The notes under the pieces: generated by a model
Seen by the model: the letters and a program-made list of their open reading frames with translations, nothing else
What the model was told of the DNA's origin: nothing
The model's database searches: none
Translations under genes and position numbers: made by a program
Shown here: positions 43,968 through 52,243 of the stretch, one piece after another
Layout of the letters: each line of letters opens with the position of its first letter
Position numbering within the stretch: the first letter of the stretch is position 1
DNA from: Oceanicola sp.
Lineage (GTDB): Bacteria > Pseudomonadota > Alphaproteobacteria > Rhodobacterales > Rhodobacteraceae
Direction: 5' to 3'
DNA: 64,000 nucleotides
NCBI GenBank assembly: GCA_022447275.1
Contig: JAKVBK010000002.1
Coordinates: 62,001-126,000 of the forward strand

Positions 43968-44645
43968 ATGCCTCAAGACGGCCACGATGATTTCGCCTTC
44001 GAGTATGCCCCTGGGCTGCCCGAAAGACTGCCCGCCGGAGAGGAAATCCTCTGGCAGGGGCGCCCCAATGCCTGGCGGCTGACGGTTGACAGCCTCAGTC
44101 TCTACTGGGTGTGGGGGTATTTTGGTCTGCTTGCCTTCTATCGCATGGCATCTGCGATCTACGATCATGGCTTCTTGGTTGCCATGGCCTCGGTCGTGCC
44201 GCTGCTGCTGCTTGCGATTGGGGCAACGGCACTGCTCTATCTGATCGGCTACACGCAGGCCCGCGTGACGATCTATACCTTAACAACCCATCGGGTGATC
44301 CTGCGGGTGGGCGCTGCCACGCAGGTGACGTTGCAACTGCCGTTCCAACAGTTGCAAAACGCGTTGCTCAATCTCAATCGCAAATCCGGCTTTGGTTCGC
44401 TCGTGTTCGAACCGAAGGAAGATGGCGGCCAGATGCTGTCCTACTGGTATCTGTGGCCCCATATCCGGCCCTGGCGCATGAAACGGCCCCAGCCTTCTTT
44501 CCGCTGCATTCCGGAGGCTGAGAAAGTGGCCGCTCTGTTTGCCGAGGCCGCCGAAGATCACATGGCCCAGCCCAAAGTGGCCCGTGTGGCGCATTCAGAT
44601 TCACCCAAGACAGACGCGCTGCCCGGCGCGCTGCCCGCCGAATAA
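43968..44645 (+). CDS. puhB: Photosynthetic complex assembly protein PuhB
   Basis: 225 residues with about three membrane helices (roughly 47-100), then a PH-like segment (TIYTLTTHRVILRVGAATQVTLQLPFQQLQNA). It corresponds to Rhodobacter orf214/PuhB, which assists reaction-centre assembly. GAGCAAGGGACA precedes the ATG. It is followed by puhC after 12 nt. Confidence 0.92.
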   Translation: MPQDGHDDFAFEYAPGLPERLPAGEEILWQGRPNAWRLTVDSLSLYWVWGYFGLLAFYRMASAIYDHGFLVAMASVVPLLLLAIGATALLYLIGYTQARVTIYTLTTHRVILRVGAATQVTLQLPFQQLQNALLNLNRKSGFGSLVFEPKEDGGQMLSYWYLWPHIRPWRMKRPQPSFRCIPEAEKVAALFAEAAEDHMAQPKVARVAHSDSPKTDALPGALPAE

Positions 44646-44657
44646 GGGAGCCTCGAT

Positions 44658-45176
44658 ATGCCCGAGATTACCTCTCCGTTGACCGTGGCCGCCAAGCAAG
44701 AAGGGCCGTCTCTGCGCAACCGTGACAAGGAGATGATCCCTGTCGTGCTGCTGCGCGCCATGCTCATGCTGGCGATCGCCTCGCTTTTGCTGGTGTCTTA
44801 CGCGGTGTTCACCGACCGGCCGCTGGTCGGCGTGCCGCAAGATGCCCCTGTGCTCAGTGAGCACGCCATGGTGATTCAGGGCAGCCGCCGCGGTGCGGTG
44901 TCGATCCTGGCGCCTGATGGCACGCTGGTGGCCGACATGTCCGAAAACGACGCTGGCTTCATCTCGGTTGTGACCCGCGCGCTGGACCGTGTGCGCATGC
45001 AAAACGGCGTGCCCGCCACAGAGCCCGTCCGCATCGTCACCTATGAGAACGGGCGCATGGCCCTCGTGGATGATGCCAGCAACTGGAGCATGGAGCTGGG
45101 CCATTTCGGCGATGTCGGAAAGAACCGCTTCGCTGAGTTGATCGCGGCTCTGCCGCCCAGTGCCCGCCTGAACTGA
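44658..45176 (+). CDS. puhC: Photosynthetic complex assembly protein PuhC
   Basis: 172 residues with one N-terminal membrane helix (about 34-54) and a periplasmic domain carrying VIQGSRRGAVSILAPDGTLVADMSENDAGFI. It matches Rhodobacter orf162/PuhC, needed for efficient RC-LH1 assembly. It sits between puhB and the bciE-acsF pair. Confidence 0.9.
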   Translation: MPEITSPLTVAAKQEGPSLRNRDKEMIPVVLLRAMLMLAIASLLLVSYAVFTDRPLVGVPQDAPVLSEHAMVIQGSRRGAVSILAPDGTLVADMSENDAGFISVVTRALDRVRMQNGVPATEPVRIVTYENGRMALVDDASNWSMELGHFGDVGKNRFAELIAALPPSARLN

Positions 45177-45191
45177 AGGCAAACCCATCGC

Positions 45192-45213
45192 GCTGGCGGG
45201 CCTGCCCGCCAGC
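45192..45213 (+). promoter_or_regulatory. Perfect hairpin between puhC and bciE
   Basis: A 10-bp perfect stem GCTGGCGGGC/GCCCGCCAGC with a 2-nt centre lies in the 108-bp gap after puhC. It may be a processing or stability element separating puhBC from bciE-acsF message. Confidence 0.5.
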
Positions 45214-45284
45214 AGACTGCATCGGCGCCCCGCGCCACCGGAGACCCAGCCAGTCCCGGACAACCCAGAAAAGGGGAACACAAC

Positions 45285-45581
45285 ATGGGACTTATCACCC
45301 GCGAGAAAGAGACCGCGCCCTGCACGGTCGAGATCTCCCACAAGTTTGAAAGCCTGCACGCCCATGTGCGCTTTAACAACGGGGCTGTTGTCTGGCCCGG
45401 TGACACGGTCGAGGTGCAGGGCCCCGAGATCATGGCCCCCTACGGTGAGATCGTCACCGAGGACCGCACAGCCGTGATCACCCGCGCCTCTGCCGTCGAA
45501 CGGCTCTGGACGCGCCTGACGGGTGATTTTGAATTCATGGAACTCTGCGAGTTCTCGTTCTCCGAGGAGGTGACGCTATGA
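45285..45581 (+). CDS. bciE: BciE, accessory subunit of the aerobic Mg-protoporphyrin cyclase
   Basis: 98 residues, soluble, without membrane helices. It lies directly upstream of acsF with a 4-nt overlap (ATGA), the position of the BciE protein that Rhodobacter-type AcsF enzymes need for activity. Recognisable sequence includes HVRFNNGAVVWPGDTVEVQGP and ELCEFSFSEEVTL. The assignment rests on size and the tight link to acsF plus recalled similarity. Confidence 0.75.
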   Translation: MGLITREKETAPCTVEISHKFESLHAHVRFNNGAVVWPGDTVEVQGPEIMAPYGEIVTEDRTAVITRASAVERLWTRLTGDFEFMELCEFSFSEEVTL

Positions 45582-46696
45582 ACGTCCAGAACACCCAGAA
45601 ACTGAACGGCAAGCATTCGCCCGTATCGCTGCATGGCACAGACGAGGCGATGACCTCGGAGAAGGCCACCGATGTGGCCATGCAGGACACTCTGCTGACC
45701 CCGCGGTTTTACACCACCGATTTTGACGAAATGGACCGCATCAGCGTGGAGCATATCCGCGATGAATGGGACCCCCTGATCGCGCAGATGGAGAGTGACC
45801 CGAACAAGGGCCATTTCAAAAAGAACGAAGACTGGGATCACGTGGACTGGGACGGCATGGAGCCCGAACTGAAGAAGGAGTTCATCGACTTCCTGATCAG
45901 CTCCTGCACGGCGGAATTCTCAGGCTGCGTGCTGTACAAGGAAATGAAGCGGCGTGGCTCCAACCCCGAGATCACCAAGCTGTTCCAGCTGATGGCCCGC
46001 GATGAGGCGCGCCATGCCGGCTTTATCAATGATGCCCTGCGCGAGGCGGGGATCGCGGTCAATCTGGGTTTCCTGACCCAGCAGAAGAAATACACCTATT
46101 TCCGGCCCAAGTTCATCTACTACGCCACCTATCTGTCAGAAAAGATCGGCTATGCGCGCTATATCACGATCTTCCGCCACCTGCAGGAGAACCCCGACAA
46201 GCGGTTCCATCCGATTTTCAAGTGGTTCGAGGAATGGTGCAATGACGAGTTCAGCCACGGTGAAGCCTTCGCCCTGCTGATGAAAACCGACCCGAAGCTG
46301 ACCAGCGGCAGGAACGTGCTGTGGATCAAGTTCTTCCTGACGGCAGTATATTCCACCATGTATGTGCGCGACCATCAGCGCCCCGCCTTCCACGAGGCCC
46401 TCGGTGTCGATGTGGATTGGTATGGGCAGGAGGTCTTCCGCAAGACGTCCAAGCTGTCCGAACAGATCTTCCCGATCACGCTGGATATCGATCACCCGCG
46501 CTGGATGCCCGGCCTCAAGCGCCTGCAAAAGGCCTCGGTGGCGATGGATCAGGCCAAGCGGCGCGGGGGCATCTCCGGCACGTTTGGCCAGCTGGTAAAT
46601 GGTGCCAAGGCAGGCTTTGCGTTCATTTCGCTCTACACCATCCCGGCCAAGAAGCACGAGATGGCGCCGACCACCCGTCTGCAGCCCTGCTACTGA
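45578..46696 (+). CDS. acsF: Aerobic Mg-protoporphyrin IX monomethyl ester cyclase AcsF
   Basis: 372 residues, a diiron oxygenase that uses O2 to form the isocyclic E ring. Diiron ligands are visible: Glu113 (TAEFSG), Glu143-x-x-His146 (RDEARHAG) and Glu224-x-x-His227 (DEFSHGEA). No anaerobic BchE is encoded in the window, so pigment synthesis shown here depends on oxygen. It is coupled to bciE. Confidence 0.97.
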   Translation: MNVQNTQKLNGKHSPVSLHGTDEAMTSEKATDVAMQDTLLTPRFYTTDFDEMDRISVEHIRDEWDPLIAQMESDPNKGHFKKNEDWDHVDWDGMEPELKKEFIDFLISSCTAEFSGCVLYKEMKRRGSNPEITKLFQLMARDEARHAGFINDALREAGIAVNLGFLTQQKKYTYFRPKFIYYATYLSEKIGYARYITIFRHLQENPDKRFHPIFKWFEEWCNDEFSHGEAFALLMKTDPKLTSGRNVLWIKFFLTAVYSTMYVRDHQRPAFHEALGVDVDWYGQEVFRKTSKLSEQIFPITLDIDHPRWMPGLKRLQKASVAMDQAKRRGGISGTFGQLVNGAKAGFAFISLYTIPAKKHEMAPTTRLQPCY

Positions 46697-46757
46697 TGTG
46701 CAAAGCTGCTGCATATCCCCCTGCGGCCCGCCCCGTTGCGGGCCATAAGGTGCGCCC

Positions 46758-47540
46758 ATGACACCCGATGTCTGGATCGCCGGGGCCGTGGCCCTGTTCG
46801 CCTGGTGGTTTTCCACCGGGGCGATCCTGCTCGTGGTCAAGCGGGCCGATCGCGGTGGGCCAGACAGCCACCGCTGGGCTGTGCTGTGCTCTCTGTTCCT
46901 GCTCGTTATCGGCGTTGCGATCTTTGTCGACACGCTCGGCAGGGCCAATGTCTCTGCGGTCTATGCCCAGTTTTTCGCCGTTCTGGCCATCTGGGGATGG
47001 ATCGAACTGGCTTTCCTGTGTGGCATGATCACAGGGCCGATCACCAAGCCCTGCCCGTCGCGTTTGCGCCCGGGTGAGCGTTTCCTGCGCGCTTGGGGGG
47101 TGATCGCGTATCACGAGTTGCTGTTGTTCGTTACCTGCGCTGCGCTCTGCTTCACGGCGGTGGGCGCAGCCACCCCGTACGGCGCAGCAATCTTCGGCTT
47201 GCTGTTCATCGCGCGGGTCTCCGCCAAGCTTAACCTGTTTCTCGGGGTGCCCCGGATCAATACAGAGTTTCTGCCGCTCGCTTTGTCCCATGTGCCCAGC
47301 CATTTCCGCATCGCCCGGATGAACGTCTTGTTCCCGGTTTCGGTGATCGGTCTTGGCTGGATCACGCTTTGGGGCGCCGAGCACATCATGATGGCCACAT
47401 CCCGTCCGGATGTCATTGGCTATTCCCTGTTCACCGCGCTCGCCGCACTCGCGTTGCTGGAGCACCTGTTCATGGTGGTCCCGCTGCCCGACGCCAAGCT
47501 TTGGCGTTGGTTACTTCCAGCGTCCGGAACGGACCGCTGA
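46758..47540 (+). CDS. puhE: Photosynthetic complex assembly protein PuhE
   Basis: 260 residues, an integral membrane protein with about seven helices and family sequence AWWFSTGAILLVVKRADR and FIARVSAKLNLFLGVPRIN. PuhE (Rhodobacter orf274) influences the amount of reaction centre and pigment synthesis. It lies 61 nt after acsF and 26 nt before hemA, a conserved order in Rhodobacterales. Confidence 0.92.
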   Translation: MTPDVWIAGAVALFAWWFSTGAILLVVKRADRGGPDSHRWAVLCSLFLLVIGVAIFVDTLGRANVSAVYAQFFAVLAIWGWIELAFLCGMITGPITKPCPSRLRPGERFLRAWGVIAYHELLLFVTCAALCFTAVGAATPYGAAIFGLLFIARVSAKLNLFLGVPRINTEFLPLALSHVPSHFRIARMNVLFPVSVIGLGWITLWGAEHIMMATSRPDVIGYSLFTALAALALLEHLFMVVPLPDAKLWRWLLPASGTDR

Positions 47541-47566
47541 AACACTATCACTGAAGGACCAGACAC

Positions 47567-48778
47567 ATGGATTTCCAGTCCCATTTCCGTTCCAGCCTAG
47601 AGGCTCTGAAAGATGAGGGGAATTACCGCATCTTTGCCGAGCTGGAGCGCCGCTGTGGAGCGTTTCCAAAGGTCGATTTCCACAATAATGGCGGCAAGTC
47701 GGAGGTGACGGTTTGGTGCTCGAATGACTATCTTGGAATGGGGCAGCATCCGGATGTGGTGGCCGCCATGTGCGACACGGTTCAGGCCTGCGGTACCGGG
47801 GCGGGGGGCACGCGCAACATCTCGGGCACAAATCACTGCCACGTGGAACTGGAAGCCGAACTGGCAGACCTGCATCGCAAAGAAGCGGCGCTGCTGTTCA
47901 CCTCTGGCTATGTCTCGAATTGGGCAAGCCTGTCGACACTGGGATCCAAGATCCCGAATGCGGTGATCCTGTCCGACAGTGAGAACCACGCCTCCATGAT
48001 CGAAGGCATCCGCCACTCACGGGCCGATAAGGTGATCTGGAAGCACAACGACGTGGAAGATCTCGATCGCAAGCTGTCGGCGGTGGGCGACCGGCCAAAG
48101 ATCGTTGCCTTTGAATCCGTCTACTCGATGGATGGCGATATCGCACCGCTCAAGGAGATCATCGAGGTCTGCGAGAAGCACGGGGCGTTGTCCTATCTCG
48201 ACGAGGTGCATGCGGTGGGCATGTATGGCCCGCGGGGCGGCGGCATTTCCGAGCGCGAGGGCGTTGCCCATCGCATTGATCTGATCGAGGGCACTCTGGG
48301 CAAGGCCTATGGCTGCGTGGGCGGCTATATCACTGGCACCGCCGCGATGTGCGATTTCATCCGCTCCTTCGCCTCGGGCTTCATTTTCACCACGGCCCTG
48401 CCGCCCGCGGTTGCAGCAGCGGCAAAAACCTCGATCGCGCATCTCAAGACATCAAGCGTGGAGCGGGAGGCCCAGGCTCAACAGGTTGCCAAGATGCGTG
48501 CCGCTCTGGATCGGGCCGGTATTCCGCACATGGCAAATGACAGCCACATCATTCCCGTCATGATTGGGGATCCGGTCAAATGCCGCACGATTTCCGACAT
48601 CCTGATGGAGAGCTATGGGATCTATGTGCAGCCGATCAACTATCCCACGGTGCCCAAGGGAACGGAGCGCCTGCGGATCACGCCGGGGCCCCTGCACAGC
48701 GATGCGGATATCGAACATTTGGTGTCATCGCTCTCTGAATTGTGGGCCCAATGCGCCTTGGCCCATGCGGTTGCCTGA
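47567..48778 (+). CDS. hemA: 5-aminolevulinate synthase HemA
   Basis: 403 residues, a PLP enzyme making 5-aminolevulinate from glycine and succinyl-CoA (C4 pathway), the first committed step of tetrapyrrole synthesis. The Schiff-base Lys246 lies in [14 protein letters not shown], with [16 protein letters not shown] ahead of it. AAGGACC precedes the ATG. It ends the long bchF-hemA run. Confidence 0.97.
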   Translation: MDFQSHFRSSLEALKDEGNYRIFAELERRCGAFPKVDFHNNGGKSEVTVWCSNDYLGMGQHPDVVAAMCDTVQACGTGAGGTRNISGTNHCHVELEAELADLHRKEAALLFTSGYVSNWASLSTLGSKIPNAVILSDSENHASMIEGIRHSRADKVIWKHNDVEDLDRKLSAVGDRPKIVAFESVYSMDGDIAPLKEIIEVCEKHGALSYLDEVHAVGMYGPRGGGISEREGVAHRIDLIEGTLGKAYGCVGGYITGTAAMCDFIRSFASGFIFTTALPPAVAAAAKTSIAHLKTSSVEREAQAQQVAKMRAALDRAGIPHMANDSHIIPVMIGDPVKCRTISDILMESYGIYVQPINYPTVPKGTERLRITPGPLHSDADIEHLVSSLSELWAQCALAHAVA

Positions 48779-48799
48779 AGCGGATCTGCACAGAAAGGC

Positions 48800-48870
48800 A
48801 TTTTTTATTGGAAAAATCGGCATGCCGTCGCATGTCGTGACCAGCAAGCCAGATTTTTCTTAGGAAAAGC
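48800..48870 (+). promoter_or_regulatory. AT-rich pair of similar inverted repeats before the pseudoazurin gene
   Basis: ATTTTTTATTGGAAAAAT (48800-48817) and ATTTTTCTTAGGAAAAG (48853-48869) are similar short inverted repeats 53 bp apart, in a 160-bp gap far richer in A and T than its surroundings. They may be operators for the pseudoazurin gene, or the first may help end hemA transcription. No known regulator motif was matched. Confidence 0.35.
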
Positions 48871-48938
48871 CAGCAATCGGGCGCGTCGCAGGGCCCGCAA
48901 AAACAAACAGACTGTTATCACAAAGAAGGAAGACGGCC

Positions 48939-49445
48939 ATGAAAGTAACGCGTCGTGAAGGATTGGCACTGTTGGGAGGAACGGCCGCAGCAACTGTACT
49001 GGGCGCGCCCCTGTTCGCAGATGATGCCGCGGAAGGCCCGGTTGTGCATGAAGTGCAGATGCTGAACGCCCATCCTGACAACAAGCGTGAGCGCCAGGTG
49101 TTTGTGCCTGATATCGTGCGCGCCAAGCCCGGCGATACCATCAAGTTTGTTGCCGCTGACCGTGGGCATAACTCGCAGGTCAACGAGGATATGATGCCTG
49201 AGGGCGGAACCATGTGGGAAGGCAAGATCAACGACGAGGTCGAAGTGACCATCGATGTTGAAGGTGCTTATGGTTACTATTGCAAGCCGCACAACTCGGC
49301 CGGCATGGTTGGCCTGATCCTCGTGGGCGATGTGTCCGGTAACTACGAAGACCTCAAGAGCGCTCGTCAGCGTGGTAAGGCGAAGAAGCGCTACGAGGAT
49401 ATCTTCGCACGGGCAGACGCCCTGCTGGCCGAAGAAACCTCCTAA
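48939..49445 (+). CDS. Pseudoazurin-type blue copper protein (Tat-exported)
   Basis: 168 residues. A twin-arginine signal (KVTRREGLALLGGTAAATVLGAPLFA) precedes a cupredoxin domain with the type-1 copper ligands His77 (DRGHNSQ), Cys115, His118 and Met123 (YYCKPHNSAGMVGLILVG). The C-terminus has about 20 extra charged residues (KKRYEDIFARADALL). Pseudoazurin is a periplasmic one-electron carrier, best known as donor to nitrite or nitrous oxide reductase. Here no denitrification gene is near; it lies between hemA and cytochrome c2 of a PGC that lacks a tetraheme cytochrome. Confidence 0.88.
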   Translation: MKVTRREGLALLGGTAAATVLGAPLFADDAAEGPVVHEVQMLNAHPDNKRERQVFVPDIVRAKPGDTIKFVAADRGHNSQVNEDMMPEGGTMWEGKINDEVEVTIDVEGAYGYYCKPHNSAGMVGLILVGDVSGNYEDLKSARQRGKAKKRYEDIFARADALLAEETS

Positions 49446-49449
49446 GCGA

Positions 49450-50202
49450 TCAAGACCCCGTCAAGGCCCCGTTCGCGCGGGCCTTGGCGCGCCGTTTGGC
49501 CACCAGCCAAAGACCGCCTGCCAAGGCGACACCGCCGAATAGCAAGCTGATGCCGGCCAGATATCCCAGCCGCGCCATCAACGCATCGCGCCCCATCCGA
49601 ACAGCCTCCAACGTGATCACATCGCCAGGCGCCACCACCTGGCGCAGCTCACGTGTTTTGCGCCCGTCGACATACTCGATCAGTTCAACCGGCTGCGGTG
49701 CGGCACTGGCCAGACGCAGCGTGATCGGCTCCCCGCCGTTCACGGGGTATGCAATATAGCCGCCATACAAGGTAAGCCCGGCCGGGGCAGGTGCCTGTGC
49801 GCCCGGCGGCACCGTGCAGATCGACATCGCAGCAACGCCGTCGATCGGGGTGTCGAACGGCATCGGCAGGGTGTCGGGATGCAGCATCACTGACATTGCA
49901 GGCAGCGCCACTGTGGCGTCGCCCACTTGCAGAAAGCCTTCATGCAGCACCCCATCGCCTTGCTCTGCCGTTCCACTCGATCGAAACACGCCCAGATCAA
50001 AGCTGCCATCTGCGTTCATCAGAGGCTGCACACTGCCGCCAAGCACCGCCTCCACGGATTGCGCAGGCAGGCGCAGGAACAGTTCAACGCTGGTGGGCAT
50101 GCGGTCCACGATGATGCGCAGGGGCGCGGCGGCACTGTCTTCTGCATGGGCGGAAGGCACAAACCACAGACAGGCACAAAAGGCATAAAGAAAGCGGCGC
50201 AT
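49450..50202 (-). CDS. Secreted, C-terminally membrane-anchored protein of unknown function
   Basis: 250 residues. A cleavable signal peptide is likely (MRRFLYAFCACLWFVPSAHA), followed by about 190 residues of predicted beta-rich periplasmic domain with a single cysteine (SICTVPPG), one membrane helix at about 214-235 and a short basic tail. It converges on the pseudoazurin gene (4-nt gap) and diverges from cytochrome c2 (135-bp gap). I do not recognise the family. Context suggests a periplasmic redox or assembly role. Confidence 0.7.
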   Translation of the reverse strand: MRRFLYAFCACLWFVPSAHAEDSAAAPLRIIVDRMPTSVELFLRLPAQSVEAVLGGSVQPLMNADGSFDLGVFRSSGTAEQGDGVLHEGFLQVGDATVALPAMSVMLHPDTLPMPFDTPIDGVAAMSICTVPPGAQAPAPAGLTLYGGYIAYPVNGGEPITLRLASAAPQPVELIEYVDGRKTRELRQVVAPGDVITLEAVRMGRDALMARLGYLAGISLLFGGVALAGGLWLVAKRRAKARANGALTGS

Positions 50203-50337
50203 ACTCTACTTATGGCCCTCGGCGCGGCTACGGCAAGGCACTGTGGCTGACAAATCGGCGATCAGGGCCGCAACCGCCTTGATCCCGGACGTTTGCGCGA
50301 TAATTTCCCTCCTACGACCAAGGAGAAAGGCAGAACC

Positions 50338-50790
50338 ATGCGTTCAACCCAATTTATTCTCGCCGCCGCATTGCTCGGCACATCCCCCGCATTTGCTGAT
50401 GGACACGCTGCCTCGGGCGACGCTGCCGCTGGTGAAGAAGCATTTGGCCAGTGCGTTAGCTGCCATGTTGTGAAGGATGGCAACGGCGAGACACTGGCAG
50501 GCCGCAATGCGAAGACCGGCCCCAACCTCTATGGCCTTGCTGGCAAAACGGCCGGTATTGAGGATTTCCGCTATGGCAAAGACATCGTCAAAGCGGGCGA
50601 GGGCGATGGCGATTTCGAGCCGCTGATCTGGACCGAAGAGAATTTCGTTGCCTATGTGCAGGACCCGACCGGCTTCCTGCGTGAATACACCGGCAGCAAG
50701 CGGGCCCGGGGCAAGATGAGCTACCGCGTGCGCAATGCCGATGATGCGGTCAATCTCTATGCGTATCTGGCACAATTCGGCGCTGAATAA
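50338..50790 (+). CDS. cycA: Cytochrome c2
   Basis: 150 residues with a signal peptide (MRSTQFILAAALLGTSPAFA). Haem attachment is Cys39-x-x-Cys42-His43 (FGQCVSCHVV), and Met127 (ARGKMSYRV) is the expected sixth ligand. GRNAKTGPNLYGLAGKTAG and YVQDPTGFLREYTG are typical of Rhodobacter c2. It shuttles electrons from the bc1 complex to the reaction centre. The ATG follows AAGGAGAAAGG; a longer frame is rejected because it lacks a signal peptide start. Confidence 0.93.
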   Translation: MRSTQFILAAALLGTSPAFADGHAASGDAAAGEEAFGQCVSCHVVKDGNGETLAGRNAKTGPNLYGLAGKTAGIEDFRYGKDIVKAGEGDGDFEPLIWTEENFVAYVQDPTGFLREYTGSKRARGKMSYRVRNADDAVNLYAYLAQFGAE

Positions 50791-50835
50791 GCCCAGGCTT
50801 TGTCAGAGCAGCCTCTGAATACAGACCGACTGAAG

Positions 50836-50868
50836 GGGTGGCCTGGTTTCGGGCCAGCCCTTTTATTT
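50836..50868 (+). terminator. Rho-independent terminator after cycA
   Basis: A 9-bp stem with one mismatch (GGGGTGGCC/GGCCAGCCC) ends in TTTTATTTT at 50861-50869, 45 nt after the cycA stop. It ends the cytochrome c2 message. Confidence 0.8.
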
Positions 50869-50869
50869 T

Positions 50870-51321
50870 GCCCAACCAAGGCCACTTGAGGGTGTGATGC
50901 GCCTCACGCAAAGCATGGGCCTGCAGAACGCCGATTATCTGCAATCTGAATTGCCCTCCCCAAAGGCTGGCGCGTCGGCGCCCAAGGCTGAAGGCAAAAC
51001 GCCCCCCGGTTGAACGCCAATCGATTTGCCCCCTGCCCATCCTGCGCGTGTTGATCTTGTGCATGGGTGCGTTGGGGCATTTGAGTGCCCTTCCCGCGCG
51101 CAGAATACTTTTGTCAAAACATATGCTTTGAGATTGTGCGCCCGCGGTTGGGGCCTCGGTGCAAACTCGATCGCTCGTCTCATGCCCCAAGTGCGAATTG
51201 TCGAAAATGCACCCTAGACGTGCAGCGCATGTCGAAACTGCGGCAATAAAGTGCGTGACATTTCCAGTGAATGCACCAGGCGTGGCTGTAGGGAGATTGA
51301 TCTACTGAGGGGTGCTAGGAA
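50870..51321. other. About 450 bp without a recognised gene
   Basis: Short open frames on both strands here show no signal, domain or ribosome-binding site and read as chance. No PpsR box was found. The right end (about 51240-51321) is less GC-rich and is probably the leader of the VPLPA-CTERM gene. Confidence 0.6.
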
Positions 51322-51990
51322 ATGAAACGCATTTTGGGATTATTGGCCGCTCTGGTAACATTGGGGTTTGGCACAACAGGAAACGCGGCCACTGCGACTC
51401 TCTTCAGCGAGGGCACCCCCTTTGCCGACCTCACGTTCACGGGCGCAAGAGGGATCAAGGTAGACGGTGCGTTCTACAGAGTGCGGTTCGAAAAAGGCAC
51501 CTGTGACGAGGTTTTCGACGGGTGCGATACAGCAAATTTTGCGTTCAGCACCCAGGCGGATGCGGAAACGGCAACGCGGGCTCTGTTTGATTTGTTATTG
51601 GCAGATGCACTTGAGAGACAAACACAAGGCCTCGGTCTCGATATTGGAATATTCGAGCGAGATAACTCGATCTCAAGCAATGATTGTAGCGTGGCACTGT
51701 GCGAATTGGTGACCCCCTATGATAAACAACCATTTGGTAGTTCCGGATTAGTTCCTTATACGTACCGCGTCAAACTTCGTAGAACTAGCGGGTTAATTAG
51801 TGGCTTCCCTAGTTCCCAAATTACGAGCCCCGCAAATTTTGGGCAAACGCCCTATTCCACTACTTCCGAGAATATGTACATGGTCTGGACGGCCACTGTC
51901 CCGGTTCCTGCCAGCCTCCCTCTTTTGATCACAGCTGTTGCCGGCTTTGCTGGGCTGGGCATGCGGAGAAAGCGGCAGGCGCAGGCGTAA
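51322..51990 (+). CDS. Secreted protein with VPLPA-CTERM-type sorting signal
   Basis: 222 residues. An N-terminal signal peptide (MKRILGLLAALVTLGFGTTGNA) is followed by about 165 residues of unrecognised sequence with two Cys pairs (GTCDEVFDGCD and NDCSVALCELV). The C-terminus is the sorting signal VPVPASLPLLITAVAGFAGLG plus the basic RRKRQAQA, as in exosortase substrates of marine alphaproteobacteria. Codon use is richer in A and T than neighbouring genes (many TTA, AGA, AAT), which points to acquisition by transfer. No exosortase gene is in the window. Confidence 0.72.
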   Translation: MKRILGLLAALVTLGFGTTGNAATATLFSEGTPFADLTFTGARGIKVDGAFYRVRFEKGTCDEVFDGCDTANFAFSTQADAETATRALFDLLLADALERQTQGLGLDIGIFERDNSISSNDCSVALCELVTPYDKQPFGSSGLVPYTYRVKLRRTSGLISGFPSSQITSPANFGQTPYSTTSENMYMVWTATVPVPASLPLLITAVAGFAGLGMRRKRQAQA

Positions 51991-52043
51991 GACCACCTGA
52001 CCATCGCGGAACCAAACTGTGCACGGTTTGACAGCGTGCCGAA

Positions 52044-52074
52044 GGGGCGTCGGACTATACCGGCGCCCCTTTTT
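52044..52074 (+). terminator. Rho-independent terminator after the VPLPA-CTERM gene
   Basis: A 10-bp stem (GGGGCGTCGG/CCGGCGCCCC, one G-T pair, loop ACTATA) is followed by TTTTT at 52070-52074. It separates this gene from convergent bchO. Confidence 0.85.
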
Positions 52075-52243
52075 GCGCGCTACCGGAAGGGTGTTGTCAA
52101 ACCGGCGCTCACAGCGCCTGACCAAGGCCCCGAAAAGCGAAAGCCCGCTCTGGCGCGGTATCTTTATGCCCAAACCGTGCCGTTGATCTGTCTTACCCTG
52201 CCGTGCGCTGCTCAGATCATGGCGGGGGCTGATTTCGAAGGGA

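Noticed and set aside
50750-51190. Minus-strand open frame of 146 codons after cycA
   Set aside because: Covers the cycA terminator and has no start signal or domain.
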